A stretch of DNA of 64,000 bases from Methylophilaceae bacterium (GCA_017858095.1 JAFMCB010000003.1:1-64000), one strand, 5' to 3'. Shown: positions 1 through 9,279, numbered from the stretch's first letter. Notes: generated by a model not told the origin, from the letters alone. Program-made: numbers and translations.

Positions 1-82
1 TTTTATCTTTGTCATAAAATTCAATTTTTTTTATATGACTTGCATCCTCTAATGTTTCGAGTATGTCTTTAAATTTTTGCAT
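1..82 (-). CDS. Partial CDS, N-terminus of an unrecognised protein
   Basis: An open frame starts at an ATG at 82 on the minus strand and runs off the left edge, giving 27 residues beginning MQKFKDILETLEDASHIKKI. It lies only 2 nt downstream of the coq7 stop, so it is probably the third gene of a ctpA-coq7 transcript. The piece is charged, without signal peptide or membrane segment. It is too short to assign to a family, and I do not recognise it. Confidence 0.5.
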   Translation of the reverse strand, partial: MQKFKDILETLEDASHIKKIEFYDKDK

Positions 83-84
83 GA

Positions 85-708
85 TTAAATGTGGTAGGTT
101 GATATTGTCATTAATTTAGCAGCTTTTTTCATCATTGTTTGAATTATTTTTGGTAATTTTTTAGCCCCTAAATTAATTGCTGAAATTTGATGCGCCTCTT
201 CCTCATCTTTCATTTTTTTTAGAATTTTGAGTGTTTTTTTGTCCTCGGGATTTATTTGCGCTAAATGACTTTCCAAATGAGAAGAGACTTGTTTTTCAGT
301 TTCCGATAGAAAACCTAAATTGTACTTTTCATCAACGATGCTTGCGAGACCACCCAAGGCAAATGACCCGAAATAGAGGATTGGATTTAATAAACTTTTT
401 CTACCACCTAATTCATCAATCCGCTTTTCACACCAAACTAAATGATCAATTTCCTCATGGGCTGCTTTTTCTAGCTCAGATTTAATTTGTGGATTCTTGT
501 TGAACAAAAGTTGCCCACGATATAAGCCTTGAGCACAGACCTCGCCGGCATGATTAACTCTCATAAATTTTGCGTGACGCAATTTTTCAGACGGAGCTAA
601 TTTTTTTGAGTCAGGAATCGCTTGATCGGGCCTAATTCTAAAGCCACTTTGTGGTGTTGATAATAATTTAAGGCTTTTGTCGATCTCCGTAATTAATTTA
701 TCGATCAT
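85..708 (-). CDS. coq7: 2-polyprenyl-3-methyl-6-methoxy-1,4-benzoquinol hydroxylase Coq7
   Basis: Coq7 is a diiron monooxygenase that hydroxylates the penultimate intermediate of ubiquinone synthesis at the membrane. The sequence shows the ferritin-like iron ligands: Glu in HAGEVCAQGLYRGQ near residue 55, the ExxH pair in HEEIDH, and a second ExxH in DEEEAHQ near residue 170. Its length of about 207 residues is normal. An in-frame TTG at 717 touches the ctpA stop, but the ATG at 708 with GAG just upstream looks the better start. It sits directly downstream of ctpA and is probably cotranscribed. It fits with ispB elsewhere in the window and the aerobic respiratory chain. Confidence 0.93.
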   Translation of the reverse strand: MIDKLITEIDKSLKLLSTPQSGFRIRPDQAIPDSKKLAPSEKLRHAKFMRVNHAGEVCAQGLYRGQLLFNKNPQIKSELEKAAHEEIDHLVWCEKRIDELGGRKSLLNPILYFGSFALGGLASIVDEKYNLGFLSETEKQVSSHLESHLAQINPEDKKTLKILKKMKDEEEAHQISAINLGAKKLPKIIQTMMKKAAKLMTISTYHI

Positions 709-717
709 CTCAAGCAA

Positions 718-2100
718 TTAATTTTTTTGGTGGATATCAATAGCTTTAAGTATATTAAGGGCCTGTTGAAATTGTTTATCATCTTTACCCCCTAACTCAA
801 TAGGTTTAAAACTTCGAAGCGCCTCACCGCCATCGGCTGGAGGAGTGAGACTTTTATCAGATTTTTTATCGATACCTTCTTCACCTTGTGGATTGACTAT
901 ATGATTTGTTACATCTTCCTCTCTGACTGCAAATTGTTCAAATCCATCATCAACAAAAATATCCGGTTCAATACCTTTTGACTGAATTGATCGCCCATTT
1001 GGAGTGAAATACAAGGCAGTTGTGAGCTTAATAGCTGTTCCATTGTTCATCGGTAAAATACTTTGTACTGATCCCTTTCCAAAGCTTCGGGTTCCTATAA
1101 TAGTAGCTCTTTTATGGTCTTGTAATGCGCCGGCAACAATTTCGGCTGCAGAAGCTGAGCCATTATTGACGAGAACAACCAGAGGCACATCTTTAATATC
1201 TTGAGGTACTTTATCAAAAAAGTTTTTATTTCGAGGGTAATCTCGAATAAAATTTTCAGGTATCGCGGTTAGATGCATTTTCGAATCAAGCGCACGACCT
1301 TCGGTATATACTACCAAATCACCATCCTTTAAGAAAGCAGACGAAACACCAACGGCAGAATTTAAGAGTCCGCCCGGGTTATTACGAAGATCAAGTATCA
1401 TTCCATTTAATGCGTGCTTATTATCTTTTCTAAGTTTTGATAATGCTTGTGCTAGATCTTGACTTGTTCTTTCTTGAAATTGCGTCACCCTTACGTAACC
1501 ATAATTTGGCTCGACAATTTTTGCTTTTACACTTTTTGTTTTAATCTGTGACCTAACAATGGTGACCTCGAGCGGCGAGTCTAAACCTTTTCTTAATATT
1601 TGAAGCTTAATCGGCGTGCCGGGTTTACCGCGCATAATTTTAACTGCTTCATTTAAAGTTAGTCCTTTGACCTGTGTTTCATCTAAACGCATAATTAAAT
1701 CACCTGTTTTCAGGCCTGCATTGTAGGCGGGGGTATCTTCAATGGGAGAAATAACTTTAACAAATCCATCTTCCATACCAACTTCGATTCCTAAACCTCC
1801 AAATTCTCCTGAGGTTCCTTGTTGCATCTCTTTAAAACTATCAAGATCGAGGAAAGTTGAATGCGGATCAAGACCAGCGAGCATTCCAGAAAGTGCCTCA
1901 CTAATTAATTTCTTATCTTCAATTTCATCAACATAATCTGTTTTAATTTTTCCAAATACCTCAGCGAAAGTTCTTAAGTCTTCAATTGGTAAGTTGTTGG
2001 ATTGGGTTTTGTCAGCAAAAAGTGGTATGTTGAAACTAAAAAATATACCCAAGACTATTCCAGAGAGAACCCAGCTGATTTTTTGCATTTTATTTTTCAT
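718..2100 (-). CDS. ctpA: Carboxy-terminal processing protease CtpA (S41 family)
   Basis: This is a periplasmic serine protease of family S41A that trims or degrades envelope proteins from the C-terminus. It has an N-terminal signal or anchor segment (about residues 8-29), a PDZ domain (about 85-170) and the S41 catalytic domain. The catalytic Ser is in NNGSASAAEIV (about residue 314) and the Lys in GTRSFGKGS (about 339), the Ser/Lys dyad of the family. In many betaproteobacteria ctpA follows gpmI-envC; here those two genes lie 50 kb away, so the block has been split. A divergent SelW-like gene starts 85 bp upstream. The length of 460 residues is typical. Confidence 0.93.
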   Translation of the reverse strand: MKNKMQKISWVLSGIVLGIFFSFNIPLFADKTQSNNLPIEDLRTFAEVFGKIKTDYVDEIEDKKLISEALSGMLAGLDPHSTFLDLDSFKEMQQGTSGEFGGLGIEVGMEDGFVKVISPIEDTPAYNAGLKTGDLIMRLDETQVKGLTLNEAVKIMRGKPGTPIKLQILRKGLDSPLEVTIVRSQIKTKSVKAKIVEPNYGYVRVTQFQERTSQDLAQALSKLRKDNKHALNGMILDLRNNPGGLLNSAVGVSSAFLKDGDLVVYTEGRALDSKMHLTAIPENFIRDYPRNKNFFDKVPQDIKDVPLVVLVNNGSASAAEIVAGALQDHKRATIIGTRSFGKGSVQSILPMNNGTAIKLTTALYFTPNGRSIQSKGIEPDIFVDDGFEQFAVREEDVTNHIVNPQGEEGIDKKSDKSLTPPADGGEALRSFKPIELGGKDDKQFQQALNILKAIDIHQKN

Positions 2101-2185
2101 TTTTTACTTTCATCACCTTAAACTTTAAGTTATAAAGAATATACCTTAATTCTTATGTTAATTAAATTACAATTCTAATAAAAGT

Positions 2186-2461
2186 ATGCCCAAAAATACC
2201 GTAAAAATTTTGTTCTGTACACAATGCAACTGGCTGCCAAGAGCGACTTGGATGGCACAAGAAATCTTACATACTTTTACTAATGACCTAAGCGAGCTAT
2301 GTTTGGTTCCTGCTGATGGAGGGAGATTTGAGGTATGGCTTAATGATAAGTTGATTTTTTCTCGTCATGATGAAGCAGGCTTTATTGATATTAAATTTAT
2401 AAAACAGAGACTCAGAGACGACATAGAACCCGAACGTTCTCTTGGCCACAGCGATAAATAA
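2186..2461 (+). CDS. SelT/SelW/SelH (Rdx) family thioredoxin-fold protein
   Basis: This is a 91-residue protein of the Rdx family, whose members are thioredoxin-fold proteins with a CxxC or CxxU redox motif of unclear substrate. The motif here is FCTQCNW (about residues 10-16), so it is the cysteine form, not a selenoprotein; there is no in-frame TGA at that place. The later GGRFEV and a C-terminal IKQRLRDDI are also typical. It is cytosolic, with no signal. The next gene (helicase) begins just after its stop, so the two may be cotranscribed. The family assignment is good; the cellular role is unknown. Confidence 0.8.
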   Translation: MPKNTVKILFCTQCNWLPRATWMAQEILHTFTNDLSELCLVPADGGRFEVWLNDKLIFSRHDEAGFIDIKFIKQRLRDDIEPERSLGHSDK

Positions 2462-2465
2462 ATCA

Positions 2466-4400
2466 ATGACCAAAAATAATTTTCTCCAAAATTTTTTTGG
2501 TTCAACGGGACCTTTATCAGAAGTTTTAGACCAATATCAAATTAGAGACGACCAAGTTAATATGGCTCTTGCCGTAAATGAAGCCATACAAACAAACTCT
2601 TCATTAATTGTCGAGGCGGGAACTGGCATTGGAAAAACTTTTGCATACCTTGTACCTGCACTTTCCAATGGAAAAAAAGTTGTTATATCTACCGCAACAA
2701 AAAATCTCCAAGATCAACTTTTTTTAAAGGATTTACCTATCATAAGGAATGCACTAAAAATTCCAGTTGAAGTTTCAGTTTTAAAAGGTCGGGCAAATTA
2801 TATTTGTCAATTGAGATTAGAAAATGCATTACAAGAGGGCCAGTTTTTAAATAGGGAAGATGCAAAGTCTGTCCAAACAATTAAAATTTTTGCCGACCAT
2901 TCAAAATCTGGCGAAGTATCTGAGGTTCAGGATGTTGCAGAGAATAGTTTGCTTTGGCCTATGGTTACATCAACTAATGAAAATTGCCTCGGTACAAGCT
3001 GCGATTATGCAAAAAACTGTTTTTTTTTGAAAGCGAGAAAAAAAGCCTTAACAGCAGAAGTAATTATTGTTAACCACCATTTATTTTTTGCAGATTTTAT
3101 TTTAAAAGATGAGGAAATATCTGAAATATTGCCCACAGCAAATACAGTTATATTTGATGAAGCACACCAAGTTCCAGATATTGCATCTTTCTTTTTAGGT
3201 AACAGTTTTTCCACAAATCAAGTTTTACAATTACTGCAAGACTTGCAGCAGATGTCAATAAAGTTATCGATTGATTCTGGTTTTTTGATTCAGATCAATA
3301 AGGAAATAATAGAAAAAATAGAAACCTTGCAGTCTATCTTTCCAAAAAATAACGAACGATTACTATTCAATAAAATCGAGCAAAAAGACAATACCCTTGA
3401 GATTTTGACCGCTCTGCTAGAGCATCTTAATCAATTGTATATTTTCTTTGAGGCCATTGATGAAACAGGAGCGGAGTTTAAAAAAAATTTAGAGCGATTA
3501 AAAAACCTTCATTATGAAATCTCAATGTGGTTGAGTAAAAGGGGGGAGGAGAATATTTTTTGGCTAGAAATCTTTTCGCGATCAATGCAATTCAATATCA
3601 CACCTTTAAGTATTGCAGAAAAATTTAAAGAGTTTCGTGATGCTAATGATATGTCATGGATTTTTACATCAGCCACATTGACGGTCGATGAAAAATTTGA
3701 TCACTTTCAGACTACTATGGGGCTCGAGGACGCCACACTTGAGAAATTTAATAGTCCTTTTGATTATAAAAAAAATAGTCTTCTTTATGTTCCTGAAGGC
3801 ATGCCTGAACCCAATGAAACTAGCTTTAATTTATCGCTTGTAAAAAAAGTATTACCGTTGATAAAAACATTAAAAGGCAGAACGTTTATATTATCTACCA
3901 GCTTAAAGGGGGTAGCAGAAATAAGTTCTTTTTTAAAAGATGAGCTAGAAAAAGATTCTTTGCATATTCCTGTATTGACGCAAGGAGATGAGTCTAGACA
4001 AACACTAATTCAACGGTTTGTTGCAGATGGTTTTTCTATCCTTATTGGCTCATTAAGTTTTTGGGAAGGAGTTGATGTAAGAGGGTCTAGCTTATCAATG
4101 GTAATAATAGATAAACTACCATTTCATTCTCCCGGTGATCCCATATTTGAATCAAAAATTAACTACTATAAAAATCAAGGCCTTAATGCCTTTATTAAAT
4201 ACCAAGTGCCTCAAGCAGTGATTCAATTAAAACAGGGGTCAGGAAGATTGATACGAGATGAAAATGATCTTGGCGTGCTTGTCATTACTGACCCAAGATT
4301 AATTACTCGGTCTTATGGAAAAAAGTTTTGGCAAAGTTTACCTCCATACAAACGAACCAGAGATGAAAATGAAGTGATCGAATTTTTAAAAAGATTATAA
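2466..4400 (+). CDS. dinG: ATP-dependent DNA helicase, DinG/YoaA type
   Basis: This is an XPD-like superfamily 2 helicase with an iron-sulfur cluster, acting in DNA repair and R-loop or stalled-fork processing. Walker A is EAGTGIGKT (about residues 50-58) and the DEAH box is FDEAHQ (about 231). Four cysteines that would hold the 4Fe-4S cluster lie between them, in NYICQ, ENCLG, TSCDY and KNCFF. The C-terminal motif GSGRLIRDE is also present. The ATG at 2466 is preferred over a TTG at 2442, which lies inside the preceding gene. The protein is 644 residues, normal for YoaA-like proteins; YoaA versus DinG cannot be decided from the sequence alone. Confidence 0.88.
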   Translation: MTKNNFLQNFFGSTGPLSEVLDQYQIRDDQVNMALAVNEAIQTNSSLIVEAGTGIGKTFAYLVPALSNGKKVVISTATKNLQDQLFLKDLPIIRNALKIPVEVSVLKGRANYICQLRLENALQEGQFLNREDAKSVQTIKIFADHSKSGEVSEVQDVAENSLLWPMVTSTNENCLGTSCDYAKNCFFLKARKKALTAEVIIVNHHLFFADFILKDEEISEILPTANTVIFDEAHQVPDIASFFLGNSFSTNQVLQLLQDLQQMSIKLSIDSGFLIQINKEIIEKIETLQSIFPKNNERLLFNKIEQKDNTLEILTALLEHLNQLYIFFEAIDETGAEFKKNLERLKNLHYEISMWLSKRGEENIFWLEIFSRSMQFNITPLSIAEKFKEFRDANDMSWIFTSATLTVDEKFDHFQTTMGLEDATLEKFNSPFDYKKNSLLYVPEGMPEPNETSFNLSLVKKVLPLIKTLKGRTFILSTSLKGVAEISSFLKDELEKDSLHIPVLTQGDESRQTLIQRFVADGFSILIGSLSFWEGVDVRGSSLSMVIIDKLPFHSPGDPIFESKINYYKNQGLNAFIKYQVPQAVIQLKQGSGRLIRDENDLGVLVITDPRLITRSYGKKFWQSLPPYKRTRDENEVIEFLKRL

Positions 4401-4407
4401 TACTGCC

Positions 4408-5094
4408 ATGAAAATTTTATCGATTGACAGCTCTGGACCTATTCTTTCGCTTGCATTAGTAAACGGCAATAAGGTTAACGAAATATCATTTCCGTCCTCA
4501 AAAGAAAATTCAGAAAAATTATTGTTTGAAATTAAGGGTTTTATGAATGAATCTGACGTACGTTTTAATGATCTTAATGGTATTGCTTTTGGTGCTGGAC
4601 CAGGTTCATTTACTGGGTTGAGAGTGGCATGTGGCATTGCTTATGGTATTGCTTATCCGCATAATATTCCTATAGTTGGTATCAGCTCTTTAGAGGCAAT
4701 TGCGGCAAAGTTTTCAAGGGCTCATACGATTAGTTGTATTGATGCAAGAATGAATCAAATCTATGTAGGGGCATTTAAAAAGGCAGCAAAAGAATTTTTA
4801 CTGGTCGATGAGATTAAAGTATGCGACCCTGATACTTTACCAAACTATGATTTGCATGAGCCCCTAATTATTGGCTCTGCGGTGACCCCTTTTAAAAAAT
4901 TTCTTGTCAAAAAATACCAATCATTAAATCCAGACTTTGATGAAATGAATTATCCGTTAGCAGCGATTATTGCATTACAAGCAAAGAATCGATTTGCTAA
5001 GCGATTTGATACGACGCAAGCACTGCCAATTTACATAAGAAACAAAGTGGCACAAACAATACAAGAGCGAAAGGCTAATGAACCCTCGAAGTAA
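4408..5094 (+). CDS. tsaB: tRNA threonylcarbamoyladenosine synthesis protein TsaB
   Basis: TsaB is the non-catalytic ASKHA-fold partner of TsaD and TsaE in making t6A37 on ANN-decoding tRNAs. The N-terminus MKILSIDSSGPILSLAL and the GPGSFTGLRVACGIAYGIA segment (about residues 65-85) are diagnostic. At 228 residues it is a usual length. It starts 7 nt after the helicase stop and its 3' end overlaps rimI by 17 bp, so translation is probably coupled. The tsaB-rimI pairing is common in proteobacteria. Confidence 0.93.
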   Translation: MKILSIDSSGPILSLALVNGNKVNEISFPSSKENSEKLLFEIKGFMNESDVRFNDLNGIAFGAGPGSFTGLRVACGIAYGIAYPHNIPIVGISSLEAIAAKFSRAHTISCIDARMNQIYVGAFKKAAKEFLLVDEIKVCDPDTLPNYDLHEPLIIGSAVTPFKKFLVKKYQSLNPDFDEMNYPLAAIIALQAKNRFAKRFDTTQALPIYIRNKVAQTIQERKANEPSK

Positions 5095-5539
5095 ATTAGT
5101 TTTACAACAGAAAAATGCCAATCTTGATTGTGTTGAAGAGCTCGCTGCAATAGAAAAAGAAGCGCATTTTAGTCCATGGGCAAAAATTTCTTTTATTGAG
5201 GCGCTGCAAGCAAACGATACCGTCAAAAAATTTATTTTAGACAATGAAGTTGTAGGTTATTTTGTTGCCAAAATAGTGCTGGATCAATGTGAGCTGTTAA
5301 ACTTGACCGTTAAAAAGAGTATGCAGTCAAAAGGAATTGGAACACTTATTTTGCTTCAACTAAAAGAACTATGCATGGCGCTCAATATTAAATATATTTT
5401 TCTTGAGGTTAGACGCTCAAATGCGACTGCAATTAAATTATATGAACAAAATGGCTTTAATGAAACTGGCATCAGAAAAAATTATTACAAGACAGTAACT
5501 GGGATGGAAGATGCCATCTTAATGGGGTTAAGTTTATGA
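5078..5539 (+). CDS. rimI: Ribosomal protein S18-alanine N-acetyltransferase RimI
   Basis: This is a GNAT-fold acetyltransferase expected to acetylate the N-terminal alanine of ribosomal protein S18. The acetyl-CoA binding motif reads QSKGIGTLIL (about residue 87), followed by FLEVRRSNATAIKLYEQNGF (about 108-127), the usual RimI signature, and FNETGIRKNYY. The 153-residue length is normal. The start overlaps tsaB, and the stop codon overlaps the next start (ATGA at 5536), giving a tightly coupled tsaB-rimI-holD candidate-proS operon. Confidence 0.9.
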   Translation: MNPRSKLVLQQKNANLDCVEELAAIEKEAHFSPWAKISFIEALQANDTVKKFILDNEVVGYFVAKIVLDQCELLNLTVKKSMQSKGIGTLILLQLKELCMALNIKYIFLEVRRSNATAIKLYEQNGFNETGIRKNYYKTVTGMEDAILMGLSL

Positions 5540-5991
5540 TTGAGAAATTGGACGATGATTTCATTCTTGCTGAGTTAGGCATTACCCCGGTCTGGCTCCA
5601 GAAAAATGCTATAGAAAAAAATGAGAAAGCTTTTCTTCTTCTTAAGCTAAACTTTTTAAAAGCAAAGATTATTATCTTTGCAGAGTACAATGAGGACAAC
5701 GCACAAGAAAAAAAATTATTTAGAAATATTGCGGAGTACCTTAATTCATTAATTGATGATGCAGGTAAGTGTGAATCATTTTCGCTGGAACAGATTAAAA
5801 ATTTTATTCAGCAAGAAACTCCACAATATATATTTAGTTTTGGCGGCAGATTTGAGCTTGGTGAAATGGCAAATGTAGGCAGCCACAATTCGGCAATTAG
5901 TTTAAATGATATGATTAAAGATGGTGAAACAAAGAAAATTTTTTGGCATGATGTTCGCTCATTTCTTATGCAAATAAAAGAAAACAATTAA
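5536..5991 (+). CDS. Probable DNA polymerase III psi subunit (HolD-like)
   Basis: This is a 151-residue cytosolic protein that I do not recognise by overall identity. Its N-terminus ELGITPVWL resembles the psi-subunit start (LGIT followed by a polar residue and W), and the C-terminus [17 protein letters not shown] resembles the psi C-terminal helix ending in a tryptophan-containing LWQ-type motif. It lies directly after rimI with a 4-bp ATGA overlap; in Escherichia coli holD and rimI are also adjacent, in the opposite order. Psi bridges the clamp loader to chi and SSB. The call rests on weak motif similarity plus synteny and needs a profile search. Otherwise it is a hypothetical protein. Confidence 0.5.
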   Translation: MIEKLDDDFILAELGITPVWLQKNAIEKNEKAFLLLKLNFLKAKIIIFAEYNEDNAQEKKLFRNIAEYLNSLIDDAGKCESFSLEQIKNFIQQETPQYIFSFGGRFELGEMANVGSHNSAISLNDMIKDGETKKIFWHDVRSFLMQIKENN

Positions 5992-5996
5992 ATTTT

Positions 5997-7229
5997 ATGA
6001 AAGCTAGTCAATTTTATATTTCAACATTGAAAGAGGCGCCACAAGAGGCGGAACTTGTCAGTCATCAGTTGATGATCCGAGCAGGTTTGATTAGAAGACT
6101 TGGATCGGGATTGTATTCTTGGATGCCTATTGGCCTCCGTATTCTTAAAAAAATTGAGAACATCATTCGTGACGAGATGAATAGAGCCGGCGCACTTGAA
6201 TTATTGATGCCTGCTATTCAACCAAAAGAGCTTTGGGACGAGACAAATCGATGGGAGGTTTTTGGCCCACAAATGTTAAAAATATCGGATAGGCATGAAA
6301 GGCTCTTTTGTTTTGGCCCTACTCATGAAGAAGTGATCACAGATATCGTAAGAAAAGAAATTAAGAGCTATAAACAATTACCAATAAATTTTTACCAAAT
6401 CCAAACTAAGTTTAGAGATGAAATTCGACCCCGTTTTGGTGTTATGAGGGCACGCGAATTTATGATGAAAGACTCTTATTCTTTTCATAGCAGTTTGGAT
6501 TCATTAAAAGAAACGTATCAAGTAATGTATGAGACCTACAAAAAAATTTTTGATCGCATTGGTTTAAATTATCGTGCAGTTCAAGCCGATAATGGTGCCA
6601 TTGGCGGTGATGGATCGCATGAATTTCATGTCCTGGCAGATTCCGGTGAAGATGAAATTGTTTATGATGAATCGAGTGATTTTGCAGCCAATATTGAAGT
6701 TGCAAAAAATCATCCAGACAAAGATAAATTTAAAACTTGTCGCGGCATTGAAGTTGGCCATATTTTCCAATTAGGAACCAAATATTCCGAAGCCATGCAA
6801 GCAGAATTCATTGATCAAGATGGTGAGTCGAAACCAATGATAATGGGTTGTTATGGCATTGGTGTGTCAAGGATCATTGCTGCGGCGATTGAGCAAAATT
6901 ATGATGCTGATGGCATGATATTACCTAAATCAATTGCACCTTTTGAGGTAATTATCACACCCATTGGGCTAGAAAAAAATGATGAGGTGCTCAAGGTTTC
7001 TCTGGATCTTTATGAGGATTTAATTGATAAGGGTGTGGACGTGATACTAGATGATCGGGGTTTACGCCCAGGTGTTATGTTTAGCGAGGCAGAACTGTTG
7101 GGAATTCCTTTTCGTATCACAATTAGTGAAAAATTATTAAAAGATGGTAAATTCGAATTTAAAGCTAGAGCGAGTAGCGCCAATCAATTACTAGACAAAG
7201 ATGCATTACTTAAAATTATTCTCAGTTAA
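5997..7229 (+). CDS. proS: Prolyl-tRNA synthetase lacking the INS editing domain
   Basis: This class II synthetase charges tRNA-Pro. Motif 1 and 2 regions are clear ([16 protein letters not shown], about residues 140-155), as are the TxE loop in FGPTHEEV and the C-terminal anticodon-binding domain ([11 protein letters not shown]). Bacterial-type ProRS is normally about 570 residues because an INS editing domain of about 180 residues sits between motifs 2 and 3. Here FAANIEVA is joined by only about a dozen residues ([12 protein letters not shown]) to [12 protein letters not shown], giving 410 residues. The frame is continuous on both sides, so this is a clean domain loss, not a frameshift. 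The rest is of the beta/gamma type. The 3' end overlaps the convergent gene by 8 bp. Confidence 0.95.
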   Translation: MKASQFYISTLKEAPQEAELVSHQLMIRAGLIRRLGSGLYSWMPIGLRILKKIENIIRDEMNRAGALELLMPAIQPKELWDETNRWEVFGPQMLKISDRHERLFCFGPTHEEVITDIVRKEIKSYKQLPINFYQIQTKFRDEIRPRFGVMRAREFMMKDSYSFHSSLDSLKETYQVMYETYKKIFDRIGLNYRAVQADNGAIGGDGSHEFHVLADSGEDEIVYDESSDFAANIEVAKNHPDKDKFKTCRGIEVGHIFQLGTKYSEAMQAEFIDQDGESKPMIMGCYGIGVSRIIAAAIEQNYDADGMILPKSIAPFEVIITPIGLEKNDEVLKVSLDLYEDLIDKGVDVILDDRGLRPGVMFSEAELLGIPFRITISEKLLKDGKFEFKARASSANQLLDKDALLKIILS

Positions 7230-8088
7230 TCACTTTGTATGCATGATAAGTTCCAAATTCACCTTCTGAATCTAAGTAGACAAAGTAATAACCATTAATT
7301 GTGTAACCCAGTCCGTTAAAATGGTTCTTTGATCTTAATTTTAAATCTTTGGGTAATGCGCTTGCACCTACATATTTCCCATCGAGGTTATAAACAAGAA
7401 ATCGTTTGTGATCGATATCCAAAAGGATAAACTCCTCACCTTTTATATCGGTGAAAGCAATAAAACTTGCGGCAACGTCATGATGTTCAACTCCAGGAGT
7501 AGCAAAATCTAATTCTATTTCTTTTTTTAATTGCCTATCATCCAAGCTCACGACAAAAACCTTATTGGTTTTCTCTTGCTTGGCATAGTAAACATTTTTT
7601 TTTGCATCATAAACTGGCATGGTTGAAGCACTACCAAAGGCGGGAACAAAGTTTGCTATATCGTCTGATTTTCCCGTTGGCAAACCTTTGTCATCAAGTT
7701 GTAATGAAAAAATCCCAGTCATTGGTCCAAATCCAGCCTCACTTGATATGTTGTAAGTAATAGTTTCTAATTTTGCTGTATTAGAATTAAAGTAAATTGA
7801 TCTATTATCAAAACCCGCGCGGGTAGATTTGAGATAATTTCCCTTTTCATCGTAGGTATGAATTAATGATTTTGATATCGGTGCCTCGTAGGCTGAACCC
7901 ATTGGTGCTAAGCCACCATCGGCAATGTAATACTTTTTCTCTACCGGAATATAAGCAACTGTTTGTGGACGTGAAGTAGGTTCTTTTTTTAATTCAATTT
8001 TAAAAACAAGTTCAGCGTTAGTTAATACTTCAGTAAAGCCAGCTAAAGGTTGCAATAAGATTAGAAGTAAAAATATTTTTTTTATCAT
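7222..8088 (-). CDS. Secreted protein of unknown function, probable beta-propeller
   Basis: This 288-residue protein begins [20 protein letters not shown], a clear signal peptide, so it is exported to the periplasm or beyond. I do not recognise the family. The remainder is rich in short beta-strand-like repeats with aromatic and glycine turns (for instance [36 protein letters not shown]), as in NHL or WD-type propellers. The ATG at 8088 is chosen over a TTG at 8100 because the signal peptide begins there. It is convergent with proS (8-bp overlap) and follows queA on the same strand after a 24-bp gap. Confidence 0.6.
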   Translation of the reverse strand: MIKKIFLLLILLQPLAGFTEVLTNAELVFKIELKKEPTSRPQTVAYIPVEKKYYIADGGLAPMGSAYEAPISKSLIHTYDEKGNYLKSTRAGFDNRSIYFNSNTAKLETITYNISSEAGFGPMTGIFSLQLDDKGLPTGKSDDIANFVPAFGSASTMPVYDAKKNVYYAKQEKTNKVFVVSLDDRQLKKEIELDFATPGVEHHDVAASFIAFTDIKGEEFILLDIDHKRFLVYNLDGKYVGASALPKDLKLRSKNHFNGLGYTINGYYFVYLDSEGEFGTYHAYKVIN

Positions 8089-8112
8089 GAGTGGGTCCAA
8101 TAGATAATTTAA

Positions 8113-9153
8113 TTATAGGTCAATAATTTTAGCTTTTTGTTCAATAAACATGGCATCGCCATAGCTAAAAAAACGATATTTGTTTTGTATTGCATAACTA
8201 TAAGATTTTTTTATGAAATCTATACCTGCGATGGCAGATACTAGCATTAATAACGTACTCTTTGGAAGATGGAAATTAGTAAATAATGCATCTACAATTT
8301 TAAATTTATATCCTGGCTTAATGAATATATCGGTTTCATGGGCATCTGTTGAAATGTCTTTGTGTTGATAAGCACTTTCAAGTGCACGCAATACTGTTGT
8401 TCCGATTGCTATAATTCTGCCACCATTTGCCTTTGTTGATTTTATTTGATCAATTGCATCTTGTGAAAGATGATAAATTTCTTTGTGCATTTTGTGATTA
8501 TTTATATCATTCGATTTTACAGGTTGAAAGGTGCCTGAGCCTACATGAAGGGTAATAAAAGAAAAACTAATTTTTTTTTGCCGTAAGATGTCAAAGTCAC
8601 TTTTAGAAAAATGTAATCCTGCTGTCGGCGCAGCTACAGCACCACTTTCTCTTGCAAAAATAGTTTGATAGCGCTCTTCATCAATTTTCTTATCTTGCCT
8701 TTTGATATAAGGTGGCAATGGAACATGACCTTCCTCTTCAAGCAAAGCATAAAAACTTTCTCCTTCAATTTCTATAGAAAACAGACCACCATCTCTTCCA
8801 ATAACTTTAATAATTTTTCCTCGTGCACTTTTAATTAATAAACCAACTGCAATCTTTTTAGATGTCTTAATGAGAGCAAGTGCATTTTTATCATTAATGA
8901 TGCGCTCAATTAAAATTTCAACTTTTCCTCCAGTGATTTTTTCACCATACAATCTCGCTTTAATTACCTTAGTATTATTAAAAATTAATAAATCTTTTTC
9001 ATTAATCAAATTAAAAAAATCTCTAAAAAACAAATCTTTTATTGAATTAGTTGAAGGATTAATAGACAAAAGCTTACTCGCACCTCTCTTTTTGAGAGGA
9101 ATTTGAGCAATTAAATTTTCAGGTAACGTATAATTAAAGTCTTCAATATCCAT
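8113..9153 (-). CDS. queA: S-adenosylmethionine:tRNA ribosyltransferase-isomerase QueA
   Basis: QueA transfers and isomerises the ribosyl group of S-adenosylmethionine onto preQ1-modified tRNA to make epoxyqueuosine. The protein shows the family start DFNYTLPENLIAQIPL, the VAAPTAGLHFS motif (about residue 173) and the TNFHLPKSTLLMLVSA block (about residue 290). At 346 residues it is normal length. tgt does not follow it; instead the downstream gene is a secreted unknown. A tRNA-Leu lies divergently 39 bp upstream. Confidence 0.95.
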   Translation of the reverse strand: MDIEDFNYTLPENLIAQIPLKKRGASKLLSINPSTNSIKDLFFRDFFNLINEKDLLIFNNTKVIKARLYGEKITGGKVEILIERIINDKNALALIKTSKKIAVGLLIKSARGKIIKVIGRDGGLFSIEIEGESFYALLEEEGHVPLPPYIKRQDKKIDEERYQTIFARESGAVAAPTAGLHFSKSDFDILRQKKISFSFITLHVGSGTFQPVKSNDINNHKMHKEIYHLSQDAIDQIKSTKANGGRIIAIGTTVLRALESAYQHKDISTDAHETDIFIKPGYKFKIVDALFTNFHLPKSTLLMLVSAIAGIDFIKKSYSYAIQNKYRFFSYGDAMFIEQKAKIIDL

Positions 9154-9192
9154 TGATTTTATTAACTGATAAAATTAGCCACCATTGATTAT

Positions 9193-9279
9193 GCCGGGAT
9201 GGCGGAATTGGTAGACGCACGGGATTCAAAATCCCGCGCTGGTAACAGCGTGAGAGTTCGATTCTCTCTCTCGGCACCA
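9193..9279 (+). tRNA. tRNA-Leu (anticodon CAA)
   Basis: The 87-nt gene folds as a class II tRNA. The acceptor stem is GCCGGGA paired with TCTCGGC (one G-U), with discriminator A and an encoded CCA end. The anticodon stem is CGGGA/TCCCG with loop TTCAAAA, giving anticodon CAA (reads UUG). A long variable arm (GCTGGTAACAGC) and the T-arm GAGAG-TTCGATT-CTCTC are present, as expected for tRNA-Leu. Confidence 0.96.

Noticed and set aside
2186-2461. Selenoprotein
   Set aside because: The family includes selenoproteins, but the redox motif here is encoded as Cys-x-x-Cys with no in-frame TGA.
5997-7229. proS as a frameshifted or broken gene
   Set aside because: It is short, but the frame runs unbroken through both the catalytic and the anticodon-binding domains; a clean domain loss explains it.
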